Source: Cannabis sativa (Eukaryota; Streptophyta; Magnoliopsida; Rosales; Cannabaceae). From it: DNA of 64,000 bases. Positions 48,053 to 59,461 of this stretch are shown here, in pieces. The stretch spans positions 89,476,027 through 89,540,026 of the forward strand of contig NC_083602.1 in NCBI RefSeq assembly GCF_029168945.1. Reading direction: 5' to 3'. The notes below the pieces were generated by a model. It was not told the origin of the DNA. It worked only from the letters and a program-made list of their open reading frames with translations, and searched no databases. The translations under genes and the position numbers were made by a program. The first letter of the stretch is position 1; each line of letters begins with the position of its first letter.

Positions 48053-50277
48053 TATTTCCAATTAGAGCTTCACCTATGATATGTCCAATCTCCGAGTCTC
48101 TTATTTTATGATGTGATGACAATCTTCGATTTTGCGCTTCATGTGCGTATCAAACATATCGAGCTTGATGTTCATTTTATTTGAGTGAGAAAGTTTTTGC
48201 GCATTCTTTGAAAAGTCTCCTCACCAACATTAACATTTGCAGTGTGCAAAAAATATATAAGACTCTCGCACTACAATTATACTAAGAGAAATTATAAAAA
48301 ATTGACTCTAAAATTAGATATGCTTGTTTTATTAGAAAAAAAAATTTTACTCGGACTCGTAAAAAGCTTATTTATTCAAAATTAAGAGAGTTTCTTATTA
48401 TTATTATTATTATTATTTGCTTTAGAACAAGAGTTTCTTATTATTTAATCAAAGAGAATCATTTCTTATTCTCTCATCTCTTTCTCCCTCAAATTCTAGA
48501 TTATTTTTATTACAAAATTAATGATGAGATTAAATATTATAGTATTAATTAATTTGATAAATTTTGTAAATATAGGATACGAATTATGATTTAACACAGA
48601 AAAGATCATATATATTAGTTTTTCTTTGTATGCAACATAATAAATTTCCCATGTGATTCATTATATAGCAAGATCGGCCATTAATTTTTGAAAAGGGAAT
48701 TGTAATATAAGTATCTATATTTATATATAAAGGAAAGCACAAACATGATGATGTGGAGGTCTATGTGAGTTTTCCTTCATCATCTTTATTTTCTTAGTTT
48801 TTCAATTTTTTTCAAACTTAATTTAGTTTTATAACTCCTATCTATATCTATATATAAAGGAAAGTTTATTAGAGTTTATGTGGCAACTTAGTTGAGTTTC
48901 TTAATCATTTCTTTATTTTCTCAAATTTTCACATTTAAATATATTTTAATCAATTTTTTTAATATAGATAAATGTTGACCATTTAATGATTTAAATGATG
49001 ACCTTTCAATTAATATAATGTAAGTTATATCACATTTAAACTATATGAATATATAGATATTAAAAAGAAAAAAAACGTAGGTAACTTATCATATTTATTT
49101 TTGAATTTCAGTTTTTCATTAATTACTAAAATAAAAACTTTATGGTTAATAATTATTATTATAAATAATATATCAGTTTTAATTTTATGAATTTCTTTAA
49201 TCTCATTGGTTTTTACTATAAATAATTGTTAGACAAAGAAGAAATGTTGTCCATAAAACTAATGTGAGCAAAAAATAATTACTTAAGTGCTTTGAAGAAG
49301 CAAAATAGACATATGAAGAAGGACTAAAGTGAAGGTGGAGGCTTCTTGAGTTGATGTGCAAAGAGACCATTACTGGTGTAAGAGATGTTAAGAAATATAT
49401 CATTTTTCTTTCTTAATTTTATAAAGTATTTTGATTAGTATTACCAAAATTCATAAAAGTTATATTATAGTATTTACCAAAAGTTATATTGTTCCAATAC
49501 TTCTTTAAAGTTTATGTCATATATTCACGTAATACATATTATTTGACACGGTATTTTTATATTTTCAAGAATCTGAAGTTCACTCACAAAAAAATCTTAA
49601 AAGCCTTCACTAATCTTCATGAATCTTTTTAAAACAAAGACATTATTATATATCATTTATTATCATTTTTTGATTAGTGTTTACACTTGCAATCGTTTGT
49701 CATTTTTTTTATACTCCATTAGAATTTTTTTATTGTTGTAATTATAAATTTTTTATAAAGAATAATATATTTTGGATGCAAAATAAATTTAATCTTATGT
49801 GAGCTTTTTAATGGCATACTCTCTTTCCAATCATCTATTTTTTTTTTTTTTTTAATTTATGGTTTGTTTTTTCTTTCCAATCTTTTTATATTATTTTCTA
49901 AATTTTATTTTATATTATTTAATACAACAAAGACACCCCTATAACACCAATATAATTTGTTAAGACACCCCTATAATACCCATATAATTATCAAAAAAAT
50001 AAAAAAGATAGCTTCTTTTGTTTGTTGTTATTGTATACATATATGGTTTTTGGAATATAAAAATTATTTTGTAGTGTCATTGTTCTTGCATTTATTTATT
50101 TATTTTTTTTTTTTATAATGGTTAACTTATAATGATATTTGCTGTGTCAATGTGTAATTGTCAATTTTAACATTTTCATTCTCTTTCTTATACATTGCCT
50201 TTATATTAGCAGAATTTATAAAAAATTATATAAGCTTTTACTTTATGATGTACTTCAAGATATAAATACTGATTTTA

Positions 50278-50498
50278 GGTTGCTTTTGGTTGGAGGTAAT
50301 AGAATATAATAGAATAAAAATAAAATAATTTTTATTTCATTTTTTTATTTAGTTGTATATTAAATTAAAGTATTGAAATGACCTTCCCATTATTTTGGTG
50401 CAATGACTATTCCATTCTTTTATTCTATTTCATTCCTACTTTTTTATATTCTCATTCTTCTACTCTTATGTTTTTATTACTTCCAACTAAACATCACC
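50278..50498. mobile_element. PIF/Harbinger (Tourist) MITE nested in the Helitron
   Basis: TTA flanks on both sides (50275-50277 and 50499-50501). Ends are GGTTGCTTTTGGTTGGA and, inverted, GGTGATGTTTAGTTGGA. The interior has AATAGAATA-type words facing TATTCTATT. Length is 221 bp. Confidence 0.7.
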
Positions 50499-50499
50499 T

Positions 50500-50693
50500 T
50501 AATTATATATTCAAAATTATAATTAGTGCAATTAAAGAAGAAACTGATGAACAGAAAAAAACAGAATTTTATTAAACTGATAGAATATTAATTATATATT
50601 CAAAATTATAATTAATGCAATTAAAGAAGAATTAATAAAAATAAAACTGATGAACGGAAACATACAGAATTTTATTAAACTGATAGAATATTA
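50500..50693 (+). repeat. Tandem duplication, two units of about 90-105 bp
   Basis: TTAATTATATATTCAAAATTATAATTA and CAGAATTTTATTAAACTGATAGAATATTAA-type stretches each occur twice in direct order. The second unit carries an extra AATTAATAAAAAT. Confidence 0.8.
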
Positions 50694-52308
50694 AATATTT
50701 ATTATATCATATTTAACCAATTATATATGCAAATCATAAATATAAAATATATTTGACAATAAAGAGCATTTGATTAAAGTATCATTTCATTATTTCTGGC
50801 CATTGAAGTGTAAATTCTCATAAGTTAAACCATTTTTTGATCATATTTGTTTTCCTAAATAATAATAATATTGAATATAGACTTACGTAATTCATAAATA
50901 ATTATTTTCCTTTTCAGTTTGGTACATGAGATAAATTGGTAATTTTCAACTTTTTGTTGATACATGTGATGAATATCTTTTTATTTTCATAATTTTTAAA
51001 TTATTCAATTTTATCTTATTTTTATTATTTATTTTCGTACTTTATTATGTTCATTTTATTTCCACTTTCAAATAATTATATTAATTAATTTAAACTAATA
51101 ATAAACTATTTAACATAGGTTTTTTAAGTGATATAATTAATAAATTTATTCATAAAAATAATTAATTATTTAATTGGTATAACATTTTAGATTTGAACCG
51201 AAGAATAACGAAATCCATTAAAAAATAAAATTTTATTAGTTACACATTTTTAATATGATATGCTAATTAAAGAATATTCTTTTTCAAAGCCTAATTAAAA
51301 AAAAAATTAGTAAACAATATTATGTAAAAAAATTAAGTGATGTAGTTATATCTAATATATAAATTTTACGCTAATAATTGCACATGCAAAATATGGATTG
51401 AACTTTTGACATGATACGAAATCGATACGAGCCCAAAAGATACAAGCACGATTAGACATGAGAAATACAAGCTTCCAAGCTCCGGAGACACATTTTCGAA
51501 AAATCCCAAAGGCAACACTATAAAATATTAAATAAATTTGTATTGCAAATATTTTATATAGTTGTTCGATGTTAAATTTACGTAGGTCTAACTGTGAATT
51601 TCATGTGTTTATAATAATCAATTTAGAAAAATTGTATCTATATTATTCTAATTTTTTTTCTTCAAAAAATCCTTTCAAAGTTTAAATTTTATTATTTGTA
51701 TATTTCAGTAATATCTTTTAGTAAGTATTTATGTAAAAATCTCAATTTAGAAAGAAATATGCAATATATAAAATATTTTAAGTTTCTGTATCCATTAATA
51801 TATATATAAATATTTATGTAAAGAAAATTACAAAAGAATATAAGGTACATCCTAAAATATTTTTTTATCTATTTTATTAGAATTTTAGTAAATTTATTTC
51901 ATTTGACTCTAAAAATATTTTTCTTTGCGAAAATTCTATAATGAACAATTATTTATAACTTGATATTACCAATTAGTTATAATTTTATTTATTTATTTAT
52001 TTGAATCATATTAAATTTATATCATTATTTGATATAACTATATATATAATTTTAAAAAGTGGACTAATATTATTTTTAATAGTATATCTATATTGTTATT
52101 TAGTAATTTATTAATTTTTAATATTTGTTTTGTCACGATTTTTAATATTTGTTCTAAAATAATAATTTTTTTTATATATTTTAAAAATAAAAATATATTT
52201 TCAATTATAATAATACCAGTTTGTTTATAATACAGAATGAATACAAATATATATATAAAGATTACAAAAATTGGTCAACACCGCGCGAAGCGCGGCTAAG
52301 TTCTCTAG

Positions 52309-52949
52309 TATTTATATATATGATATTTATTTAATTAATCAACTATAAAATAAAATACATTTGAATGAAAATAGTAGTATATATTATATTGATGGGGACA
52401 AGTACTGTATGTGTCCGGCTTTCCAATTATAATAAAAATTCAAATCAGCCAAAACAAAGTTAAAGAAAGAAATTAATGCATAAACATATATTTGGGCATT
52501 TGCCCTTATTAATTGACTAATCATCAACTGTTTGTATATTAATTAATGCTTTTTTCCTCTTCTGACTTTTCAAACAGCATAAAGTTAAATTTTATATCAT
52601 TTTGGTGCTAATATATAATTTGGACGTAAGTAGCTCCTAATTATTATTATTATTTTTATTTTTAATGGTAAATAAATTTTTTTATTAATAGGTAAATTTA
52701 ACATAATTTATTATATGTAGATATTGCTTTCGAACACAAGTAATAGTCTAACCAAACTGATTACAATAAATAGGAAAAAAAAAAACTCTTTAATTAAATA
52801 ACACATAAACAGTCAGTTGTGAGAAATACAAACAATACTAAATTTCTATGTAACCGACCACACACTTACTAAAGAAGTCAGTTGTACTCTAATTACCAAA
52901 ATTTTCACCCTTCCAAGTCTTTTGGATTCCATGCTAATCGAGGCTCATA
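52309..52949. other. Intergenic DNA, no gene seen
   Basis: AT-rich spacer between the Helitron and the CACTA remnant. Confidence 0.35.
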
Positions 52950-54600
52950 CACTACAAGAATTACTATAAATACCTACTACATTAAACTAATTATTATAGT
53001 CCACACATAATTAAAAACCTAAACTAATTATTATTATCTTCATCAGATACATTATCTAAAAATTCTAAACCAACATTCAAGTTTAATGGGATTGTTTGTG
53101 CATTATCCCGAGCTTGTGGTAATGGCGATAAAGTATAACATACGGCTGCTTCGAAGTTAATACTCAAAAAATTGTCAAGTACTCTATTTGTAAATTATCC
53201 ATTTTTCTTTAACCTATTCATTGACCCAAATTTTGTCCTTTTTTCTAGTATGACTATTTTTTCAAGTTTGGAGGACATATTGATATCAGTCTCCATGTAA
53301 TCATATTAGTGTTAGTGTGTTTAAATATATAATTTTGTTAAATGGATTGATGATTTACTTATAAATTCGTAATGTTGAGGTGCCATTAATTTTATGCCTT
53401 GAGTTGATGGGTACATAATTTTTTTTTCTATTTTTCTTGTTTTGATTGGAACACAATAACGCACTATACATTTTGGGCTCAAAAACATATCAATAATTTC
53501 TTTCCAATACTCTCATTGCATTCTCAGACTTAGCATTGATAGCCACCTCCATATTATGAGGGTTACCTTCGTAATATTTTTAAAAGTAAGTATACCTAAT
53601 ATTCTTTCTTTCTTAATATCTTTTGCCCATGTTCATCATTTTTTCATGTTCTAGATGAACAATATCATAATAATATTATATTTTAAGGAATAATTAATTG
53701 TTAGTTGGATGTTCAATTAATTATAAATAAAAATCATTTGACATTAATTGTTAACCTTTATTTTTTTTGTAAAACTTGCTCCTTAAAATATTAAGGTATA
53801 TCAACAAAATCTAAGTAGTTCCCTGGCAGTAACATATACTCACTTCGACACCCAATTGGCAAACAAAAGCTTGGTGCTCCAAGCTAACAACTTTTCCCAT
53901 CAAGCGTAAGTAGCAATGGTCCCTCCTGCCTTCAAATTTCCAGTGGTACATTACTAGCATGACCACGACCTTTTCTTCTAGGCGGTGCAACTGCCTCGCA
54001 AACCCTAGTAGGATTTGATACTCCGTCGTGATAAGAGACTATATTGATTGACATTATTACTCTTAAAAGAAAAAATTATTATGACTTAATTAGTACGAAT
54101 GTGAGCTAGATGAACAAAATTATAATTAGTCCAAATGTAAATAATATAATCAAAATTAACATTATTAGATATACGATTTATGTAATTATTACAAAATATT
54201 TAAACATAAGTGGAACTAATAATCACTATCACTCTCATTATTTTCAAAAATAATATCATCTTTACATCGATCAACTACCAATTTGTCTTCTTCATAAGCT
54301 ATTTCATTGCCTAAGTCATTATCTACAAAATTTTCACCAACTTGCTTAACATTTAAATTTTGTGTAGTATCAATTATTGTTGTCACTTCTGGAGGTTGTA
54401 GAATTAACTCTCATAGATCCGTAGTCAACCGAAAATTTGACGAGCTTGTATCATGTACGACATCTTGATCAACTTCATCCTCCTCAATGTCCTAAATTTT
54501 TTTGATGGTTTACATCCTCAACTATCTTCAAGTTTCTACCTCTAAGTAGATCATTGAAGTAAAATACTTGCTTAGCTTGATTAAAGCTTCACATGTGTTT
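52950..54600 (-). pseudogene. Decayed CACTA (En/Spm) transposon, coding on the minus strand
   Basis: The terminus CACTACAAGAA (52950-52960) is a typical En/Spm end. On the minus strand, about 54590-54210 reads as the C-terminal part of an En/Spm-encoded protein of the DUF4216 type (AKQVFYV-like start, then DIEEDEVDQDVVHDTSSSN, ending in an acidic tail ENNESDSDY). About 54020-53880 resembles the start of the second product, with RRKGRGHASNVPLE. Further pieces near 53300-53200 are Lys/Glu-rich. All are cut by stops and frameshifts. The other CACTA terminus is not found; at about 54600 it meets a Copia fragment. Confidence 0.65.
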
Positions 54601-54629
54601 TTCCAGCTTCTGATTCTCCTACAATGCAT

Positions 54630-56075
54630 GCTAATTAGGCTCAAAATACTTAGGAAGATGATGGAATTTGGTACCCTGACTTTGGTGCTACAAATCATTA
54701 CATGATCTGCACAATATCTCATGAGTAGTGGTGAATACAATGGCCAAGATTGTATCTATGTGGGTAATGGCTCAGGTCTGTCTATTCAACATATTGGGCA
54801 GACTCTCATTGCCTCTAATAGCTGCTTCTTAATAATTTCCTTCATGTGCCAGAAATCACTAAGAATTTATTAAGTATGTCTAAATTTGCTCTTGATAACA
54901 ATCTATTTTTTGAGTTTCGTGTTGATGTTTGTTATGTCAAGGACAAGACGACCAAAGCCATCAACCTGACTGGGAAATACCACAATGGCATGTATACTTT
55001 TGATCTAGGTCAATTCAAGGTGTTACCCTTCCCCGTCCTCATTCAGTCAAGCACTCAACACCTCAGATATGAAATTAAACTTTACTATCACCAATAACTC
55101 AAGTAATTCAGATTCAAGTTCCTCTTCTTGTACTCATTATAATAGTCTCTCTTATTTCTGATTTTGAGCAGTGGCATAATAAGCTAAGCCATCCATATAA
55201 AAAAGTGATTCAAATTGTCTTGAATTCATGTAATAAAGATCCTTTATAGTTTTCAAGCCTGTTGCTTAGGCAAGATTCATAAAATGCCATTTTTAAATTT
55301 TTCTACTACTGTCTATTCTAAGCCATTGCATCTTATTAATTCTGATTTATGGGGTTCGTCACATATTCTATCTTATAATGAATATAAATATTACATGAGC
55401 TTTATTGATGCCTATATTATATTTACATGAATTTACCAAGAATAAATCTGAGGTCCTTACAACATTTCAAACCTTTAAAGCTGAAACTTAGCTTCAATTA
55501 AGAAAGAAAATTAAGTTTCAAACTGATTAAGGGTGTATATAGAACAATTTTTGAACCTCTTAAATAAGCTAGGATAGTTTATAGGCATCCTTTCCGTACA
55601 ACCCATGAACATAATGGATTAGTTGAGAGAAAACATATGCAAATTGTAGAATATGGGCTAAGTTTAGTTGCTAAAGTATGTATGCCTTTGAAATTTTAAG
55701 GTGAAGCCTTTAGGTTTGTTGTCTATCTCCATAACAGGTTACCACTCCCGTGTTAATACAACTTTCTCCAATCGAACTTCTCTTCAACATTAAGCCTAAT
55801 TATATGAGCCTAAGGGTTTTTAGTTGCCTTAATGTGTTACCCCAACATTAGGCCATATAACAAGCATAAATTTGAGTTTAGATCCTCACCTTGCACATTC
55901 TTGGGTTACATCCTTAATCATAAGGGTTATTAGTGTCTTAATTCAAATGGAAGACTTTACATCTCTAAAGATGTAATTTTTGATGAAACTTAGTTTCCTT
56001 ATAGCCATGCCATTTCTAATCCTATACAAGAATTTTTTAATCCTGAGTCTCATACATAAGATTCTTCTAGCTCTA
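54630..56075 (+). pseudogene. Ty1/Copia pol remnant (protease to integrase)
   Basis: About 54650-55060 is a Copia protease/pre-integrase region: a D-F-G-A-T version of the D-S-G-A-T active site, VGNGSGLSIQHIG, and VPEITKNLLS-like sequence. About 55160-55290 is the zinc-finger stretch (WHNKLSHP, KIHKMPF). About 55310-55800 is the integrase core, with LINSDLWG, YYMSFIDA, EHNGLVERKH and FRFVVYLHNRLP in shifting frames. The C-terminal integrase piece (LGHITS, GYxCLN) ends near 56010. At least six frameshifts or stops are present, and no RT, RNase H or LTR is seen. It is an old fragment. Confidence 0.75.
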
Positions 56076-57226
56076 ATTAGCTATACTATTTCTCAATTAT
56101 TATTTTAATAGTCTAACAAAATGTATTGAACAAATCAGAATATCAAATATGTGGACAATTTTAAAATATAGAGTACTTAATTAATTACTGAAACTTAATT
56201 TTGGTAAAAACATAATCAAAATGAACATTACTTTTAAGCACCAATGTTGCCTAACACTACCACAAATAACGCATATTATAAATAATTAACGATATTTTAT
56301 AATAATATGACATCTTAGGTAATATTACACACTATTGGTGCCTTTTAGCATATGCATTTTCAATCAAAATACCCAAACAAGACTATTATAAGGCAGGTTG
56401 ACTCTTTTGTCAAAATGAATAGGAATATTTATATCAGAAGAAATGATCAACAAAACAACAACTAGTGAAAAGCCAAAGAAATGAACTAGTTAATTATATA
56501 TTCATCTTTGTATAATTTTCAAATCACACTTTGTAGTATACAAAATAAGAGAACTAGCTTCACATGACTCTGTTTAATTTAAATAAAAGAAAAGAAAAAA
56601 AAAAGAGTTTAAACACCCAAGAATACCAAACTAAAATTCCAAGAGAAAAAACAAAACAAAGCATATGTAATTTTATTTGCATTGGAGAGAGAGCATAATC
56701 GATTCTATTAATTTGGTGTAAGAGATATGATATTTGAAAGAATAAAATATATTCTTTCTTAATATTATTCCAAGAGAATTAGGGTTTGAAAAAAAAATTA
56801 AATTATATATATATTTATATATATTTGTAAGAGAGCCTACCCCTACTATATATAAGGTCCGAAATGCATAAAGCCAAAAGTGGTTGGATCTTCAAAAATG
56901 TTAATTTATAAAATTAATGAAGCATTTCTTTGATTTGGACTACATATTATAATAAATTAATAATTAATTAACAGTTCTGTGGGACAATTAACCTAATTAG
57001 CTAGTGATGATATCTAAATTAACTAATAATTAGCCATTATAAAAAATTATCTATATAGAGATGATCTATGAAAATTTAATTAGTTCATAATCATATATTT
57101 AATTTAATTTATATAGCACTGACATACTATTTAATAAATATTCAACTTGTTAATTAATAAATTCATTCACTTTGATTAATCACTAACTCTTCGTAAAATT
57201 TTGGTTGTGCCATTCAGAATTTTTGA
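56076..57226. other. Intergenic DNA with a MITE relic
   Basis: About 56226-56352 is a diverged copy of the GAGCATTGTTATTAG MITE family (AAGCACCAATGTTGCCTAACA to CTATTGGTGCCTTTTAGCAT). No gene is seen. Confidence 0.4.
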
Positions 57227-57419
57227 GATACTGTTAGGCTATTTTTAGCCTATGTTTTGGATCTAATTTATGTGCGTTTTTAGCTGTGTTAGGACGGAAT
57301 TACGCTTGTTTTCTATGTTTTCAGATTCTTTGGAATAAAAGATGTCTCGGGGGCAGAAATTAAACAAGAGACGGGCTGAGCCAAGAAAATGCAAATTACG
57401 GATTATTTTGTACATCTGG

Positions 57420-57657
57420 CCGCGGCTAGATATAGCTTGGCCGCGGCTAGATCCCTAAATAACAAAAATTTAGAGGCTGCTCCAGTAGCCGCGGCGAGGC
57501 TCCATATGGCCGCGGCTAAAAGGTCCTTACAGAACGGCCTATTTTCCTTACTCATCTGGCCGCGGCGAGAGTGTATCTAGCCGCGGCTAAAAGGTGCTTA
57601 CAGAAAGACCCCTTATTTGCAATTATCTCGCCGCGGCGAGAGGAAGCTTAGCCGCGG
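57420..57657. promoter_or_regulatory. Array of eight CCGCGG palindromes in U3
   Basis: CCGCGG starts at 57420, 57441, 57489, 57510, 57560, 57581, 57631 and 57652. The spacings are 21, 48, 21, 50, 21, 50 and 21, so there are four pairs, each with 21 bp between partners, repeating every 69-71 bp. Flanks make longer palindromes such as CTCGCCGCGGCGAG. The array ends about 55 bp before the TATA box, an enhancer-like position. The linker sequences between sites are diverged, while the core and spacing are kept. Confidence 0.8.
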
Positions 57658-57711
57658 CGAGATCCCGTACGGACCAGGGGCATTTTCGTCCATCGAACCC
57701 TAAATTTCCAT

Positions 57712-57719
57712 TATAAATA
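57712..57719 (+). promoter_or_regulatory. Putative LTR TATA box
   Basis: TATAAATA in both LTRs (here and at 62890-62897). Transcription would start about 25-35 bp downstream. Confidence 0.6.
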
Positions 57720-58568
57720 GAAAACTGCGATTGGAAGTCAGGGAGGCGATTTGGAACCCTAAAACACAGCAGAAAGAGGCAGGAAGAGCAGAGGAAATCA
57801 AAGTGAAGATCCAGAGTCAATCCACCAACAGTTTCTTTCTCTATTCCTCTTTAATTTATTTATGTTGAATATTGTCATAGGAATGGTTATGGATTTATTT
57901 CTGAACTAAATTTCCCATTTAGGGAGGATGATGATTGTTGTTTAATGTTTTGCCTAGTTAATGTTTAATTGCCATTCCTCCATTCTTGTTTGTGAAATTA
58001 TCTTAATTTGTGTTTAATTTCATGTTTAAGATTGATCACCTTGTGCATGTTCTATGATCTCAATTCAAAATCTGAAAAGTGAGAATTGAGAATGCTAAAA
58101 TTAAGATAATCGATGTTCTATGTGAAACGAAAGTATTCACATGACTTATGTGACGAGTAGATTATTACTTAATGCTGATTTCATGTTAGTTTAATTAAGG
58201 AATTAATTAGATAACATGTGATTTAGAATCTAGAAGATCTGAAAGGAGCTAGGTTATTTCATAATCTGTCATTCACTTCAAGAATAGGATAGTAATTAAG
58301 CATTAACGATTTGGGTAAACAACAACAGGATTCTCCTCCCTATTGTCTCATCTTGCTCAACTTTAAATTGTGTTATTTAGTTTTCTGAATTTCTTTCATA
58401 TTTTACTGTTTTTAAATCATACTTGCTTTCGATTTACCGAATAGAATCATAAGTATAATTTAGTGGTACTTAATCCAATTCCCTGTGGGATCGACCTCAC
58501 CTGTGTGAGATTTACTACTTGATTGCGTATACTTGCGTAGTGTTTATAAAATTATAGCATCAAGTTTT

Positions 58569-58586
58569 TGGCGCCGTTGCCGGGGA
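58569..58586 (+). promoter_or_regulatory. Primer-binding site for tRNA-Asp
   Basis: TGGCGCCGTTGCCGGGGA, six bases after the LTR, is the exact complement of the 3' 18 bases (with CCA) of plant tRNA-Asp(GTC). Primer use of tRNA-Asp is known for Athila-type elements. Confidence 0.9.
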
Positions 58587-58714
58587 ATTGTTAAAGATTA
58601 ATATTACATAAAATTATACTAACTTCTACTTTGGTATATTTTCTCTTGCTGATTTTTTTTTTCTAACCTTTCTCTTGCAATAATTTCTTGATCTATTTCA
58701 GGAATCCTAAGTGC

Positions 58715-59458
58715 ATGCGCCGTCAAGGACAAACAGTCATATTACCAGTTGATCCTGAAATCGAGAAAACTTGCAGGAGGAATCGAAAGAATAAGAGGCA
58801 AGAAAGAGTTTCAGCAACTGCTGAAACATCAGAAATCATGGCTGCCAATGTGAACAATAATGTTGGAAACAATGGGGGTAATAACGGTAACAATGGAGGT
58901 GCCGTGGAAGATCAAGCTAATGGCCGTAGCTTGAGAGATTACATTCTCCCTACTCTGACGGGAGTGCAGTCATGTATCAGGCCACCGGCAGTGGATGCAA
59001 ACAATTTCGAGATTAAGCCTGCCATCCTTCAAATGGTGCAGTCTTCGGTTCAGTTTGGTGGTCTCCCTTCTGAAGATCCTAATTTGCATCTCTCTAACTT
59101 CATGGAACTTTGTGAAACTTTTAAAGTTAATGGAGTTAGCGATGATGCCATTCGACTGAGGTTGTTTCCATTCTCGCTCAGAGAACGAGCCAAGAGTTGG
59201 TTGAATTCTTTGCCACCTAATTCTATTGCTACATGGAATGATCTGGCAACAAAATTCTTGTCAAAGTTCTTTCCTCCAGCTAAGTCTGCAAAGCTGAGAG
59301 GAGAAATCAATAATTTCTGCCAACAAGATAATGAATCTCTCCATGAGGCTTGGGAGAGGTTTAAAGATCTGATCAGGAGGTGTCCTCATCATGGTATAGA
59401 GAAGTGGATGCTGGTTCACAACTTTTATAACGGCCGGTTGGTAATACTAGAACTTTAA
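58715..59458 (+). pseudogene. Retrotransposon gag, N-terminal part
   Basis: The first ATG at 58715 opens 247 codons. After a Lys/Arg- and Asn/Gly-rich leader come [11 protein letters not shown] and [13 protein letters not shown] (capsid start). Then come [54 protein letters not shown] and [21 protein letters not shown], the classic retrotransposon gag domain of Athila-like elements. The frame hits stops at 59456-59461, within the expected NFYNG...TLIDA region. The local sequence makes sense in another frame over about 59438-59470, so two compensating small indels explain the stops. The reading frame afterwards is the same as before. This copy therefore cannot make full Gag unless the stops are bypassed. 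Confidence 0.85.
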
Positions 59459-59461
59459 TAG

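Larger units (their letters stand above)
48714..52308 (+). mobile_element. Non-autonomous Helitron with a repeated 5' end
   Basis: The 3' end has hairpin CCGCGC-GAA-GCGCGG (52281-52295), nine bases, then CTAG (52305-52308) followed by T. The 5' end TCTATATTTATATATAAAGG begins after an A at 48713. A second start-like sequence, TCTATATCTATATATAAAGG, occurs at about 48846-48865, followed by similar pyrimidine-rich DNA. No Rep/helicase coding is visible in 3.6 kb. A Tourist MITE (50278-50498) and a local duplication (50500-50693) lie inside. Confidence 0.75.
57232..58562 (+). repeat. 5' LTR
   Basis: Begins TGTTAGGCTATTTTTAGCC and ends ATTATAGCATCA. A TATA box (TATAAATA, 57712-57719) places U3 at about 57232-57743. 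U3 holds the CCGCGG array (57420-57657). By eye it differs from the 3' LTR at six positions. Confidence 0.95.

Noticed and set aside
57389..57580. Open frame with repeated LAAAR residues in the 5' LTR (and again at 62567-62758)
   Set aside because: It is the translation of the CCGCGG array in U3, upstream of the LTR promoter, with no domain and a second reading on the other strand.
57420..57657. Regularly spaced repeats that could suggest a CRISPR-like array
   Set aside because: Units are short palindromes in a plant LTR, duplicated exactly with the LTR, and CRISPR does not occur in plant nuclear DNA.
59050..59310. Minus-strand frames inside gag and protease (also 60412-60618 and 60821-61174)
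   Set aside because: Antisense shadows of the retrotransposon coding region.
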